Shown here: positions 15,201-30,100 of the stretch, piece by piece
How the letters are laid out: each line of letters starts with the position of its first letter
How positions within the stretch are numbered: position 1 is the first letter of the stretch
Assembly (NCBI GenBank): GCA_947471745.1
Contig: CANJKZ010000474.1
Span: 558,001-622,000, forward strand
Direction: 5' to 3'
From: Closterium sp. Naga37s-1
Lineage: Eukaryota > Streptophyta > Zygnematophyceae > Desmidiales > Closteriaceae
DNA length: 64,000 nucleotides
Notes under the pieces: generated by a model
What the model was told of the DNA's origin: nothing
Databases searched by the model: none
The model's input: the letters and a program-made list of their open reading frames with translations, nothing else
Position numbers and translations under genes: made by a program

Positions 15201-18200
15201 TCCTTCTTTTAGGTGCCTCAAGAAATGCATTCCCATGCATCTTCCTTCTTTTAGGTGCCTCAAGAAATGCATTCCCATGCATCTTCCTTCTTTTAGGTGC
15301 CTCAAGAAATGCATTCCATGCATCTTCCTTCTTTTAGGTGCCTCAAGAAATGCATTCCATGCATCTTCCTTCTTTTAGGTGCCTCAAGAAATGCATTCCC
15401 ATGCATCTTCCTTCTTTTAGGTGCCTCAAGAAATGCATTCCCATGCATCTTCCTTCTTTTAGGTGCCTCAAGAAATGCATTCCCATGCATCTTCCTTCTT
15501 TTAGGTGCCTCAAGAAATGCATTCCCATGCATCTTCCTTCTTTTAGGTGCCTCAAGAAATGCATTCCCATGCATCTTCCTTCTTTTAGGTGCCTCAAGAA
15601 ATGCATTCCATGCATCTTCCTTCTTTTAGGTGCCTCAAGAAATGCATTCCATGCATCTTCCTTCTTTTAGGTGCCTCAAGAAATGCATTCCATGCATCTT
15701 CCTTCTTTTAGGTGCCTCAAGAAATGCATTCCCATGCATCTTCCTTCTTTTAGGTGCCTCAAGAAATGCATTCCCATGCATCTTCCTTCTTTTAGGTGCC
15801 TCAAGAAATGCATTCCCATGCATCTTCCTTCTTTTAGGTGCCTCAAGAAATGCATTCCCATGCATCTTCCTTCTTTTAGGTGCCTCAAGAAATGCATTCC
15901 ATGCATCTTCCTTCTTTTAGGTGCCTCAAGAAATGCATTCCATGCATCTTCCTTCTTTTAGGTGCCTCAAGAAATGCATTCCATGCATCTTCCTTCTTTT
16001 AGGTGCCTCAAGAAATGCATTCCATGCATCTTCCTTCTTTTAGGTGCCTCAAGAAATGCATTCCATGCATCTTCCTTCTTTTAGGTGCCTCAAGAAATGC
16101 ATTCCATGCATCTTCCTTCTTTTAGGTGCCTCAAGAAATGCATTCCATGCATCTTCCTTCTTTTAGGTGCCTCAAGAAATGCATTCCATGCATCTTCCTT
16201 CTTTTAGGTGCCTCAAGAAATGCATTCCCATGCATCTTCCTTCTTTTAGGTGCCTCAAGAAATGCATTCCCATGCATCTTCCTTCTTTTAGGTGCCTCAA
16301 GAAATGCATTCCATGCATCTTCCTTCTTTTAGGTGCCTCAAGAAATGCATTCCCATGCATCTTCCTTCTTTTAGGTGCCTCAAGAAATGCATTCCATGCA
16401 TCTTCCTTCTTTTAGGTGCCTCAAGAAATGCATTCCCATGCATCTTCCTTCTTTTAGGTGCCTCAAGAAATGCATTCCATGCATCTTCCTTCTTTTAGGT
16501 GCCTCAAGAAATGCATTCCCATGCATCTTCCTTCTTTTAGGTGCCTCAAGAAATGCATTCCCATGCATCTTCCTTCTTTTAGGTGCCTCAAGAAATGCAT
16601 TCCATGCATCTTCCTTCTTTTAGGTGCCTCAAGAAATGCATTCCATGCATCTTCCTTCTTTTAGGTGCCTCAAGAAATGCATTCCATGCATCTTCCTTCT
16701 TTTAGGTGCCTCAAGAAATGCATTCCATGCATCTTCCTTCTTTTAGGTGCCTCAAGAAATGCATTCCCATGCATCTTCCTTCTTTTAGGTGCCTCAAGAA
16801 ATGCATTCCATGCATCTTCCTTCTTTTAGGTGCCTCAAGAAATGCATTCCATGCATCTTCCTTCTTTTAGGTGCCTCAAGAAATGCATTCCCATGCATCT
16901 TCCTTCTTTTAGGTGCCTCAAGAAATGCATTCCCATGCATCTTCCTTCTTTTAGGTGCCTCAAGAAATGCATTCCCATGCATCTTCCTTCTTTTAGGTGC
17001 CTCAAGAAATGCATTCCATGCATCTTCCTTCTTTTAGGTGCCTCAAGAAATGCATTCCATGCATCTTCCTTCTTTTAGGTGCCTCAAGAAATGCATTCCA
17101 TGCATCTTCCTTCTTTTAGGTGCCTCAAGAAATGCATTCCCATGCATCTTCCTTCTTTTAGGTGCCTCAAGAAATGCATTCCATGCATCTTCCTTCTTTT
17201 AGGTGCCTCAAGAAATGCATTCCCATGCATCTTCCTTCTTTTAGGTGCCTCAAGAAATGCATTCCCATGCATCTTCCTTCTTTTAGGTGCCTCAAGAAAT
17301 GCATTCCCATGCATCTTCCTTCTTTTAGGTGCCTCAAGAAATGCATTCCCATGCATCTTCCTTCTTTTAGGTGCCTCAAGAAATGCATTCCCATGCATCT
17401 TCCTTCTTTTAGGTGCCTCAAGAAATGCATTCCCATGCATCTTCCTTCTTTTAGGTGCCTCAAGAAATGCATTCCATGCATCTTCCTTCTTTTAGGTGCC
17501 TCAAGAAATGCATTCCATGCATCTTCCTTCTTTTAGGTGCCTCAAGAAATGCATTCCCATGCATCTTCCTTCTTTTAGGTGCCTCAAGAAATGCATTCCC
17601 ATGCATCTTCCTTCTTTTAGGTGCCTCAAGAAATGCATTCCCATGCATCTTCCTTCTTTTAGGTGCCTCAAGAAATGCATTCCCATGCATCTTCCTTCTT
17701 TTAGGTGCCTCAAGAAATGCATTCCCATGCATCTTCCTTCTTTTAGGTGCCTCAAGAAATGCATTCCATGCATCTTCCTTCTTTTAGGTGCCTCAAGAAA
17801 TGCATTCCATGCATCTTCCTTCTTTTAGGTGCCTCAAGAAATGCATTCCCATGCATCTTCCTTCTTTTAGGTGCCTCAAGAAATGCATTCCATGCATCTT
17901 CCTTCTTTTAGGTGCCTCAAGAAATGCATTCCATGCATCTTCCTTCTTTTAGGTGCCTCAAGAAATGCATTCCCATGCATCTTCCTTCTTTTAGGTGCCT
18001 CAAGAAATGCATTCCCATGCATCTTCCTTCTTTTAGGTGCCTCAAGAAATGCATTCCCATGCATCTTCCTTCTTTTAGGTGCCTCAAGAAATGCATTCCC
18101 ATGCATCTTCCTTCTTTTAGGTGCCTCAAGAAATGCATTCCCATGCATCTTCCTTCTTTTAGGTGCCTCAAGAAATGCATTCCATGCATCTTCCTTCTTT

Positions 18201-21200
18201 TAGGTGCCTCAAGAAATGCATTCCATGCATCTTCCTTCTTTTAGGTGCCTCAAGAAATGCATTCCCATGCATCTTCCTTCTTTTAGGTGCCTCAAGAAAT
18301 GCATTCCCATGCATCTTCCTTCTTTTAGGTGCCTCAAGAAATGCATTCCCATGCATCTTCCTTCTTTTAGGTGCCTCAAGAAATGCATTCCCATGCATCT
18401 TCCTTCTTTTAGGTGCCTCAAGAAATGCATTCCCATGCATCTTCCTTCTTTTAGGTGCCTCAAGAAATGCATTCCATGCATCTTCCTTCTTTTAGGTGCC
18501 TCAAGAAATGCATTCCCATGCATCTTCCTTCTTTTAGGTGCCTCAAGAAATGCATTCCCATGCATCTTCCTTCTTTTAGGTGCCTCAAGAAATGCATTCC
18601 ATGCATCTTCCTTCTTTTAGGTGCCTCAAGAAATGCATTCCATGCATCTTCCTTCTTTTAGGTGCCTCAAGAAATGCATTCCCATGCATCTTCCTTCTTT
18701 TAGGTGCCTCAAGAAATGCATTCCCATGCATCTTCCTTCTTTTAGGTGCCTCAAGAAATGCATTCCATGCATCTTCCTTCTTTTAGGTGCCTCAAGAAAT
18801 GCATTCCATGCATCTTCCTTCTTTTAGGTGCCTCAAGAAATGCATTCCATGCATCTTCCTTCTTTTAGGTGCCTCAAGAAATGCATTCCCATGCATCTTC
18901 CTTCTTTTAGGTGCCTCAAGAAATGCATTCCCATGCATCTTCCTTCTTTTAGGTGCCTCAAGAAATGCATTCCCATGCATCTTCCTTCTTTTAGGTGCCT
19001 CAAGAAATGCATTCCCATGCATCTTCCTTCTTTTAGGTGCCTCAAGAAATGCATTCCCATGCATCTTCCTTCTTTTAGGTGCCTCAAGAAATGCATTCCC
19101 ATGCATCTTCCTTCTTTTAGGTGCCTCAAGAAATGCATTCCCATGCATCTTCCTTCTTTTAGGTGCCTCAAGAAATGCATTCCATGCATCTTCCTTCTTT
19201 TAGGTGCCTCAAGAAATGCATTCCATGCATCTTCCTTCTTTTAGGTGCCTCAAGAAATGCATTCCCATGCATCTTCCTTCTTTTAGGTGCCTCAAGAAAT
19301 GCATTCCCATGCATCTTCCTTCTTTTAGGTGCCTCAAGAAATGCATTCCATGCATCTTCCTTCTTTTAGGTGCCTCAAGAAATGCATTCCATGCATCTTC
19401 CTTCTTTTAGGTGCCTCAAGAAATGCATTCCCATGCATCTTCCTTCTTTTAGGTGCCTCAAGAAATGCATTCCCATGCATCTTCCTTCTTTTAGGTGCCT
19501 CAAGAAATGCATTCCATGCATCTTCCTTCTTTTAGGTGCCTCAAGAAATGCATTCCATGCATCTTCCTTCTTTTAGGTGCCTCAAGAAATGCATTCCCAT
19601 GCATCTTCCTTCTTTTAGGTGCCTCAAGAAATGCATTCCCATGCATCTTCCTTCTTTTAGGTGCCTCAAGAAATGCATTCCCATGCATCTTCCTTCTTTT
19701 AGGTGCCTCAAGAAATGCATTCCCATGCATCTTCCTTCTTTTAGGTGCCTCAAGAAATGCATTCCCATGCATCTTCCTTCTTTTAGGTGCCTCAAGAAAT
19801 GCATTCCCATGCATCTTCCTTCTTTTAGGTGCCTCAAGAAATGCATTCCCATGCATCTTCCTTCTTTTAGGTGCCTCAAGAAATGCATTCCCATGCATCT
19901 TCCTTCTTTTAGGTGCCTCAAGAAATGCATTCCATGCATCTTCCTTCTTTTAGGTGCCTCAAGAAATGCATTCCATGCATCTTCCTTCTTTTAGGTGCCT
20001 CAAGAAATGCATTCCCATGCATCTTCCTTCTTTTAGGTGCCTCAAGAAATGCATTCCCATGCATCTTCCTTCTTTTAGGTGCCTCAAGAAATGCATTCCA
20101 TGCATCTTCCTTCTTTTAGGTGCCTCAAGAAATGCATTCCATGCATCTTCCTTCTTTTAGGTGCCTCAAGAAATGCATTCCATGCATCTTCCTTCTTTTA
20201 GGTGCCTCAAGAAATGCATTCCCATGCATCTTCCTTCTTTTAGGTGCCTCAAGAAATGCATTCCCATGCATCTTCCTTCTTTTAGGTGCCTCAAGAAATG
20301 CATTCCCATGCATCTTCCTTCTTTTAGGTGCCTCAAGAAATGCATTCCCATGCATCTTCCTTCTTTTAGGTGCCTCAAGAAATGCATTCCCATGCATCTT
20401 CCTTCTTTTAGGTGCCTCAAGAAATGCATTCCCATGCATCTTCCTTCTTTTAGGTGCCTCAAGAAATGCATTCCCATGCATCTTCCTTCTTTTAGGTGCC
20501 TCAAGAAATGCATTCCCATGCATCTTCCTTCTTTTAGGTGCCTCAAGAAATGCATTCCATGCATCTTCCTTCTTTTAGGTGCCTCAAGAAATGCATTCCC
20601 ATGCATCTTCCTTCTTTTAGGTGCCTCAAGAAATGCATTCCCATGCATCTTCCTTCTTTTAGGTGCCTCAAGAAATGCATTCCCATGCATCTTCCTTCTT
20701 TTAGGTGCCTCAAGAAATGCATTCCCATGCATCTTCCTTCTTTTAGGTGCCTCAAGAAATGCATTCCCATGCATCTTCCTTCTTTTAGGTGCCTCAAGAA
20801 ATGCATTCCCATGCATCTTCCTTCTTTTAGGTGCCTCAAGAAATGCATTCCCATGCATCTTCCTTCTTTTAGGTGCCTCAAGAAATGCATTCCCATGCAT
20901 CTTCCTTCTTTTAGGTGCCTCAAGAAATGCATTCCCATGCATCTTCCTTCTTTTAGGTGCCTCAAGAAATGCATTCCCATGCATCTTCCTTCTTTTAGGT
21001 GCCTCAAGAAATGCATTCCCATGCATCTTCCTTCTTTTAGGTGCCTCAAGAAATGCATTCCCATGCATCTTCCTTCTTTTAGGTGCCTCAAGAAATGCAT
21101 TCCCATGCATCTTCCTTCTTTTAGGTGCCTCAAGAAATGCATTCCCATGCATCTTCCTTCTTTTAGGTGCCTCAAGAAATGCATTCCCATGCATCTTCCT

Positions 21201-24129
21201 TCTTTTAGGTGCCTCAAGAAATGCATTCCCATGCATCTTCCTTCTTTTAGGTGCCTCAAGAAATGCATTCCCATGCATCTTCCTTCTTTTAGGTGCCTCA
21301 AGAAATGCATTCCCATGCATCTTCCTTCTTTTAGGTGCCTCAAGAAATGCATTCCATGCATCTTCCTTCTTTTAGGTGCCTCAAGAAATGCATTCCCATG
21401 CATCTTCCTTCTTTTAGGTGCCTCAAGAAATGCATTCCCATGCATCTTCCTTCTTTTAGGTGCCTCAAGAAATGCATTCCCATGCATCTTCCTTCTTTTA
21501 GGTGCCTCAAGAAATGCATTCCCATGCATCTTCCTTCTTTTAGGTGCCTCAAGAAATGCATTCCCATGCATCTTCCTTCTTTTAGGTGCCTCAAGAAATG
21601 CATTCCCATGCATCTTCCTTCTTTTAGGTGCCTCAAGAAATGCATTCCCATGCATCTTCCTTCTTTTAGGTGCCTCAAGAAATGCATTCCCATGCATCTT
21701 CCTTCTTTTAGGTGCCTCAAGAAATGCATTCCATGCATCTTCCTTCTTTTAGGTGCCTCAAGAAATGCATTCCATGCATCTTCCTTCTTTTAGGTGCCTC
21801 AAGAAATGCATTCCATGCATCTTCCTTCTTTTAGGTGCCTCAAGAAATGCATTCCCATGCATCTTCCTTCTTTTAGGTGCCTCAAGAAATGCATTCCCAT
21901 GCATCTTCCTTCTTTTAGGTGCCTCAAGAAATGCATTCCCATGCATCTTCCTTCTTTTAGGTGCCTCAAGAAATGCATTCCATGCATCTTCCTTCTTTTA
22001 GGTGCCTCAAGAAATGCATTCCATGCATCTTCCTTCTTTTAGGTGCCTCAAGAAATGCATTCCCATGCATCTTCCTTCTTTTAGGTGCCTCAAGAAATGC
22101 ATTCCATGCATCTTCCTTCTTTTAGGTGCCTCAAGAAATGCATTCCCATGCATCTTCCTTCTTTTAGGTGCCTCAAGAAATGCATTCCCATGCATCTTCC
22201 TTCTTTTAGGTGCCTCAAGAAATGCATTCCATGCATCTTCCTTCTTTTAGGTGCCTCAAGAAATGCATTCCCATGCATCTTCCTTCTTTTAGGTGCCTCA
22301 AGAAATGCATTCCCATGCATCTTCCTTCTTTTAGGTGCCTCAAGAAATGCATTCCATGCATCTTCCTTCTTTTAGGTGCCTCAAGAAATGCATTCCATGC
22401 ATCTTCCTTCTTTTAGGTGCCTCAAGAAATGCATTCCCATGCATCTTCCTTCTTTTAGGTGCCTCAAGAAATGCATTCCCATGCATCTTCCTTCTTTTAG
22501 GTGCCTCAAGAAATGCATTCCCATGCATCTTCCTTCTTTTAGGTGCCTCAAGAAATGCATTCCATGCATCTTCCTTCTTTTAGGTGCCTCAAGAAATGCA
22601 TTCCCATGCATCTTCCTTCTTTTAGGTGCCTCAAGAAATGCATTCCCATGCATCTTCCTTCTTTTAGGTGCCTCAAGAAATGCATTCCCATGCATCTTCC
22701 TTCTTTTAGGTGCCTCAAGAAATGCATTCCCATGCATCTTCCTTCTTTTAGGTGCCTCAAGAAATGCATTCCCATGCATCTTCCTTCTTTTAGGTGCCTC
22801 AAGAAATGCATTCCCATGCATCTTCCTTCTTTTAGGTGCCTCAAGAAATGCATTCCCATGCATCTTCCTTCTTTTAGGTGCCTCAAGAAATGCATTCCAT
22901 GCATCTTCCTTCTTTTAGGTGCCTCAAGAAATGCATTCCCATGCATCTTCCTTCTTTTAGGTGCCTCAAGAAATGCATTCCCATGCATCTTCCTTCTTTT
23001 AGGTGCCTCAAGAAATGCATTCCATGCATCTTCCTTCTTTTAGGTGCCTCAAGAAATGCATTCCCATGCATCTTCCTTCTTTTAGGTGCCTCAAGAAATG
23101 CATTCCCATGCATCTTCCTTCTTTTAGGTGCCTCAAGAAATGCATTCCCATGCATCTTCCTTCTTTTAGGTGCCTCAAGAAATGCATTCCATGCATCTTC
23201 CTTCTTTTAGGTGCCTCAAGAAATGCATTCCCATGCATCTTCCTTCTTTTAGGTGCCTCAAGAAATGCATTCCCATGCATCTTCCTTCTTTTAGGTGCCT
23301 CAAGAAATGCATTCCATGCATCTTCCTTCTTTTAGGTGCCTCAAGAAATGCATTCCCATGCATCTTCCTTCTTTTAGGTGCCTCAAGAAATGCATTCCCA
23401 TGCATCTTCCTTCTTTTAGGTGCCTCAAGAAATGCATTCCCATGCATCTTCCTTCTTTTAGGTGCCTCAAGAAATGCATTCCCATGCATCTTCCTTCTTT
23501 TAGGTGCCTCAAGAAATGCATTCCCATGCATCTTCCTTCTTTTAGGTGCCTCAAGAAATGCATTCCCATGCATCTTCCTTCTTTTAGGTGCCTCAAGAAA
23601 TGCATTCCCATGCATCTTCCTTCTTTTAGGTGCCTCAAGAAATGCATTCCCATGCATCTTCCTTCTTTTAGGTGCCTCAAGAAATGCATTCCATGCATCT
23701 TCCTTCTTTTAGGTGCCTCAAGAAATGCATTCCCATGCATCTTCCTTCTTTTAGGTGCCTCAAGAAATGCATTCCATGCATCTTCCTTCTTTTAGGTGCC
23801 TCAAGAAATGCATTCCCATGCATCTTCCTTCTTTTAGGTGCCTCAAGAAATGCATTCCATGCATCTTCCTTCTTTTAGGTGCCTCAAGAAATGCATTCCC
23901 ATGCATCTTCCTTCTTTTAGGTGCCTCAAGAAATGCATTCCCATGCATCTTCCTTCTTTTAGGTGCCTCAAGAAATGCATTCCATGCATCTTCCTTCTTT
24001 TAGGTGCCTCAAGAAATGCATTCCCATGCATCTTCCTTCTTTTAGGTGCCTCAAGAAATGCATTCCCATGCATCTTCCTTCTTTTAGGTGCCTCAAGAAA
24101 TGCATTCCCATGCATCTTCCTTCTTTTAG

Positions 24130-27100
24130 GTGCCTCAAGAAATGCATTCCATGCATCTTCCTTCTTTTAGGTGCCTCAAGAAATGCATTCCCATGCATCT
24201 TCCTTCTTTTAGGTGCCTCAAGAAATGCATTCCCATGCATCTTCCTTCTTTTAGGTGCCTCAAGAAATGCATTCCATGCATCTTCCTTCTTTTAGGTGCC
24301 TCAAGAAATGCATTCCCATGCATCTTCCTTCTTTTAGGTGCCTCAAGAAATGCATTCCCATGCATCTTCCTTCTTTTAGGTGCCTCAAGAAATGCATTCC
24401 CATGCATCTTCCTTCTTTTAGGTGCCTCAAGAAATGCATTCCATGCATCTTCCTTCTTTTAGGTGCCTCAAGAAATGCATTCCCATGCATCTTCCTTCTT
24501 TTAGGTGCCTCAAGAAATGCATTCCCATGCATCTTCCTTCTTTTAGGTGCCTCAAGAAATGCATTCCCATGCATCTTCCTTCTTTTAGGTGCCTCAAGAA
24601 ATGCATTCCATGCATCTTCCTTCTTTTAGGTGCCTCAAGAAATGCATTCCCATGCATCTTCCTTCTTTTAGGTGCCTCAAGAAATGCATTCCCATGCATC
24701 TTCCTTCTTTTAGGTGCCTCAAGAAATGCATTCCCATGCATCTTCCTTCTTTTAGGTGCCTCAAGAAATGCATTCCATGCATCTTCCTTCTTTTAGGTGC
24801 CTCAAGAAATGCATTCCCATGCATCTTCCTTCTTTTAGGTGCCTCAAGAAATGCATTCCCATGCATCTTCCTTCTTTTAGGTGCCTCAAGAAATGCATTC
24901 CATGCATCTTCCTTCTTTTAGGTGCCTCAAGAAATGCATTCCCATGCATCTTCCTTCTTTTAGGTGCCTCAAGAAATGCATTCCCATGCATCTTCCTTCT
25001 TTTAGGTGCCTCAAGAAATGCATTCCCATGCATCTTCCTTCTTTTAGGTGCCTCAAGAAATGCATTCCATGCATCTTCCTTCTTTTAGGTGCCTCAAGAA
25101 ATGCATTCCCATGCATCTTCCTTCTTTTAGGTGCCTCAAGAAATGCATTCCCATGCATCTTCCTTCTTTTAGGTGCCTCAAGAAATGCATTCCATGCATC
25201 TTCCTTCTTTTAGGTGCCTCAAGAAATGCATTCCCATGCATCTTCCTTCTTTTAGGTGCCTCAAGAAATGCATTCCCATGCATCTTCCTTCTTTTAGGTG
25301 CCTCAAGAAATGCATTCCCATGCATCTTCCTTCTTTTAGGTGCCTCAAGAAATGCATTCCCATGCATCTTCCTTCTTTTAGGTGCCTCAAGAAATGCATT
25401 CCCATGCATCTTCCTTCTTTTAGGTGCCTCAAGAAATGCATTCCCATGCATCTTCCTTCTTTTAGGTGCCTCAAGAAATGCATTCCCATGCATCTTCCTT
25501 CTTTTAGGTGCCTCAAGAAATGCATTCCCATGCATCTTCCTTCTTTTAGGTGCCTCAAGAAATGCATTCCCATGCATCTTCCTTCTTTTAGGTGCCTCAA
25601 GAAATGCATTCCATGCATCTTCCTTCTTTTAGGTGCCTCAAGAAATGCATTCCCATGCATCTTAGGGCCTCAGAATGCATTCCATGCTCTTCCTTCTTTT
25701 AGGTGCCTCAAGAAATGCATTCCCATGCATCTTCCTTCTTTTAGGTGCCTCAAGAAATGCATTCCCATGCATCTTCCTTCTTTTAGGTGCCTCAAGAAAT
25801 GCATTCCCATGCATCTTCCTTCTTTTAGGTGCCTCAAGAAATGCATTCCCATGCATCTTCCTTCTTTTAGGTGCCTCAAGAAATGCATTCCCATGCATCT
25901 TCCTTCTTTTAGGTGCCTCAAGAAATGCATTCCCATGCATCTTCCTTCTTTTAGGTGCCTCAAGAAATGCATTCCCATGCATCTTCCTTCTTTTAGGTGC
26001 CTCAAGAAATGCATTCCCATGCATCTTCCTTCTTTTAGGTGCCTCAAGAAATGCATTCCCATGCATCTTCCTTCTTTTAGGTGCCTCAAGAAATGCATTC
26101 CCATGCATCTTCCTTCTTTTAGGTGCCTCAAGAAATGCATTCCCATGCATCTTCCTTCTTTTAGGTGCCTCAAGAAATGCATTCCCATGCATCTTCCTTC
26201 TTTTAGGTGCCTCAAGAAATGCATTCCCATGCATCTTCCTTCTTTTAGGTGCCTCAAGAAATGCATTCCATGCATCTTCCTTCTTTTAGGTGCCTCAAGA
26301 AATGCATTCCATGCATCTTCCTTCTTTTAGGTGCCTCAAGAAATGCATTCCATGCATCTTCCTTCTTTTAGGTGCCTCAAGAAATGCATTCCATGCATCT
26401 TCCTTCTTTTAGGTGCCTCAAGAAATGCATTCCCATGCATCTTCCTTCTTTTAGGTGCCTCAAGAAATGCATTCCCATGCATCTTCCTTCTTTTAGGTGC
26501 CTCAAGAAATGCATTCCCATGCATCTTCCTTCTTTTAGGTGCCTCAAGAAATGCATTCCCATGCATCTTCCTTCTTTTAGGTGCCTCAAGAAATGCATTC
26601 CCATGCATCTTCCTTCTTTTAGGTGCCTCAAGAAATGCATTCCCATGCATCTTCCTTCTTTTAGGTGCCTCAAGAAATGCATTCCCATGCATCTTCCTTC
26701 TTTTAGGTGCCTCAAGAAATGCATTCCCATGCATCTTCCTTCTTTTAGGTGCCTCAAGAAATGCATTCCATGCATCTTCCTTCTTTTAGGTGCCTCAAGA
26801 AATGCATTCCCATGCATCTTCCTTCTTTTAGGTGCCTCAAGAAATGCATTCCCATGCATCTTCCTTCTTTTAGGTGCCTCAAGAAATGCATTCCATGCAT
26901 CTTCCTTCTTTTAGGTGCCTCAAGAAATGCATTCCATGCATCTTCCTTCTTTTAGGTGCCTCAAGAAATGCATTCCCATGCATCTTCCTTCTTTTAGGTG
27001 CCTCAAGAAATGCATTCCATGCATCTTCCTTCTTTTAGGTGCCTCAAGAAATGCATTCCCATGCATCTTCCTTCTTTTAGGTGCCTCAAGAAATGCATTC

Positions 27101-30100
27101 CATGCATCTTCCTTCTTTTAGGTGCCTCAAGAAATGCATTCCATGCATCTTCCTTCTTTTAGGTGCCTCAAGAAATGCATTCCCATGCATCTTCCTTCTT
27201 TTAGGTGCCTCAAGAAATGCATTCCATGCATCTTCCTTCTTTTAGGTGCCTCAAGAAATGCATTCCCATGCATCTTCCTTCTTTTAGGTGCCTCAAGAAA
27301 TGCATTCCATGCATCTTCCTTCTTTTAGGTGCCTCAAGAAATGCATTCCATGCATCTTCCTTCTTTTAGGTGCCTCAAGAAATGCATTCCCATGCATCTT
27401 CCTTCTTTTAGGTGCCTCAAGAAATGCATTCCATGCATCTTCCTTCTTTTAGGTGCCTCAAGAAATGCATTCCCATGCATCTTCCTTCTTTTAGGTGCCT
27501 CAAGAAATGCATTCCATGCATCTTCCTTCTTTTAGGTGCCTCAAGAAATGCATTCCATGCATCTTCCTTCTTTTAGGTGCCTCAAGAAATGCATTCCCAT
27601 GCATCTTCCTTCTTTTAGGTGCCTCAAGAAATGCATTCCATGCATCTTCCTTCTTTTAGGTGCCTCAAGAAATGCATTCCCATGCATCTTCCTTCTTTTA
27701 GGTGCCTCAAGAAATGCATTCCCATGCATCTTCCTTCTTTTAGGTGCCTCAAGAAATGCATTCCATGCATCTTCCTTCTTTTAGGTGCCTCAAGAAATGC
27801 ATTCCATGCATCTTCCTTCTTTTAGGTGCCTCAAGAAATGCATTCCCATGCATCTTCCTTCTTTTAGGTGCCTCAAGAAATGCATTCCCATGCATCTTCC
27901 TTCTTTTAGGTGCCTCAAGAAATGCATTCCATGCATCTTCCTTCTTTTAGGTGCCTCAAGAAATGCATTCCCATGCATCTTCCTTCTTTTAGGTGCCTCA
28001 AGAAATGCATTCCCATGCATCTTCCTTCTTTTAGGTGCCTCAAGAAATGCATTCCATGCATCTTCCTTCTTTTAGGTGCCTCAAGAAATGCATTCCATGC
28101 ATCTTCCTTCTTTTAGGTGCCTCAAGAAATGCATTCCCATGCATCTTCCTTCTTTTAGGTGCCTCAAGAAATGCATTCCCATGCATCTTCCTTCTTTTAG
28201 GTGCCTCAAGAAATGCATTCCCATGCATCTTCCTTCTTTTAGGTGCCTCAAGAAATGCATTCCCATGCATCTTCCTTCTTTTAGGTGCCTCAAGAAATGC
28301 ATTCCCATGCATCTTCCTTCTTTTAGGTGCCTCAAGAAATGCATTCCCATGCATCTTCCTTCTTTTAGGTGCCTCAAGAAATGCATTCCATGCATCTTCC
28401 TTCTTTTAGGTGCCTCAAGAAATGCATTCCATGCATCTTCCTTCTTTTAGGTGCCTCAAGAAATGCATTCCCATGCATCTTCCTTCTTTTAGGTGCCTCA
28501 AGAAATGCATTCCATGCATCTTCCTTCTTTTAGGTGCCTCAAGAAATGCATTCCCATGCATCTTCCTTCTTTTAGGTGCCTCAAGAAATGCATTCCCATG
28601 CATCTTCCTTCTTTTAGGTGCCTCAAGAAATGCATTCCATGCATCTTCCTTCTTTTAGGTGCCTCAAGAAATGCATTCCATGCATCTTCCTTCTTTTAGG
28701 TGCCTCAAGAAATGCATTCCCATGCATCTTCCTTCTTTTAGGTGCCTCAAGAAATGCATTCCCATGCATCTTCCTTCTTTTAGGTGCCTCAAGAAATGCA
28801 TTCCATGCATCTTCCTTCTTTTAGGTGCCTCAAGAAATGCATTCCCATGCATCTTCCTTCTTTTAGGTGCCTCAAGAAATGCATTCCCATGCATCTTCCT
28901 TCTTTTAGGTGCCTCAAGAAATGCATTCCATGCATCTTCCTTCTTTTAGGTGCCTCAAGAAATGCATTCCATGCATCTTCCTTCTTTTAGGTGCCTCAAG
29001 AAATGCATTCCCATGCATCTTCCTTCTTTTAGGTGCCTCAAGAAATGCATTCCCATGCATCTTCCTTCTTTTAGGTGCCTCAAGAAATGCATTCCCATGC
29101 ATCTTCCTTCTTTTAGGTGCCTCAAGAAATGCATTCCCATGCATCTTCCTTCTTTTAGGTGCCTCAAGAAATGCATTCCCATGCATCTTCCTTCTTTTAG
29201 GTGCCTCAAGAAATGCATTCCCATGCATCTTCCTTCTTTTAGGTGCCTCAAGAAATGCATTCCATGCATCTTCCTTCTTTTAGGTGCCTCAAGAAATGCA
29301 TTCCCATGCATCTTCCTTCTTTTAGGTGCCTCAAGAAATGCATTCCATGCATCTTCCTTCTTTTAGGTGCCTCAAGAAATGCATTCCATGCATCTTCCTT
29401 CTTTTAGGTGCCTCAAGAAATGCATTCCCATGCATCTTCCTTCTTTTAGGTGCCTCAAGAAATGCATTCCCATGCATCTTCCTTCTTTTAGGTGCCTCAA
29501 GAAATGCATTCCCATGCATCTTCCTTCTTTTAGGTGCCTCAAGAAATGCATTCCCATGCATCTTCCTTCTTTTAGGTGCCTCAAGAAATGCATTCCCATG
29601 CATCTTCCTTCTTTTAGGTGCCTCAAGAAATGCATTCCATGCATCTTCCTTCTTTTAGGTGCCTCAAGAAATGCATTCCATGCATCTTCCTTCTTTTAGG
29701 TGCCTCAAGAAATGCATTCCCATGCATCTTCCTTCTTTTAGGTGCCTCAAGAAATGCATTCCATGCATCTTCCTTCTTTTAGGTGCCTCAAGAAATGCAT
29801 TCCCATGCATCTTCCTTCTTTTAGGTGCCTCAAGAAATGCATTCCCATGCATCTTCCTTCTTTTAGGTGCCTCAAGAAATGCATTCCATGCATCTTCCTT
29901 CTTTTAGGTGCCTCAAGAAATGCATTCCATGCATCTTCCTTCTTTTAGGTGCCTCAAGAAATGCATTCCCATGCATCTTCCTTCTTTTAGGTGCCTCAAG
30001 AAATGCATTCCCATGCATCTTCCTTCTTTTAGGTGCCTCAAGAAATGCATTCCATGCATCTTCCTTCTTTTAGGTGCCTCAAGAAATGCATTCCCATGCA

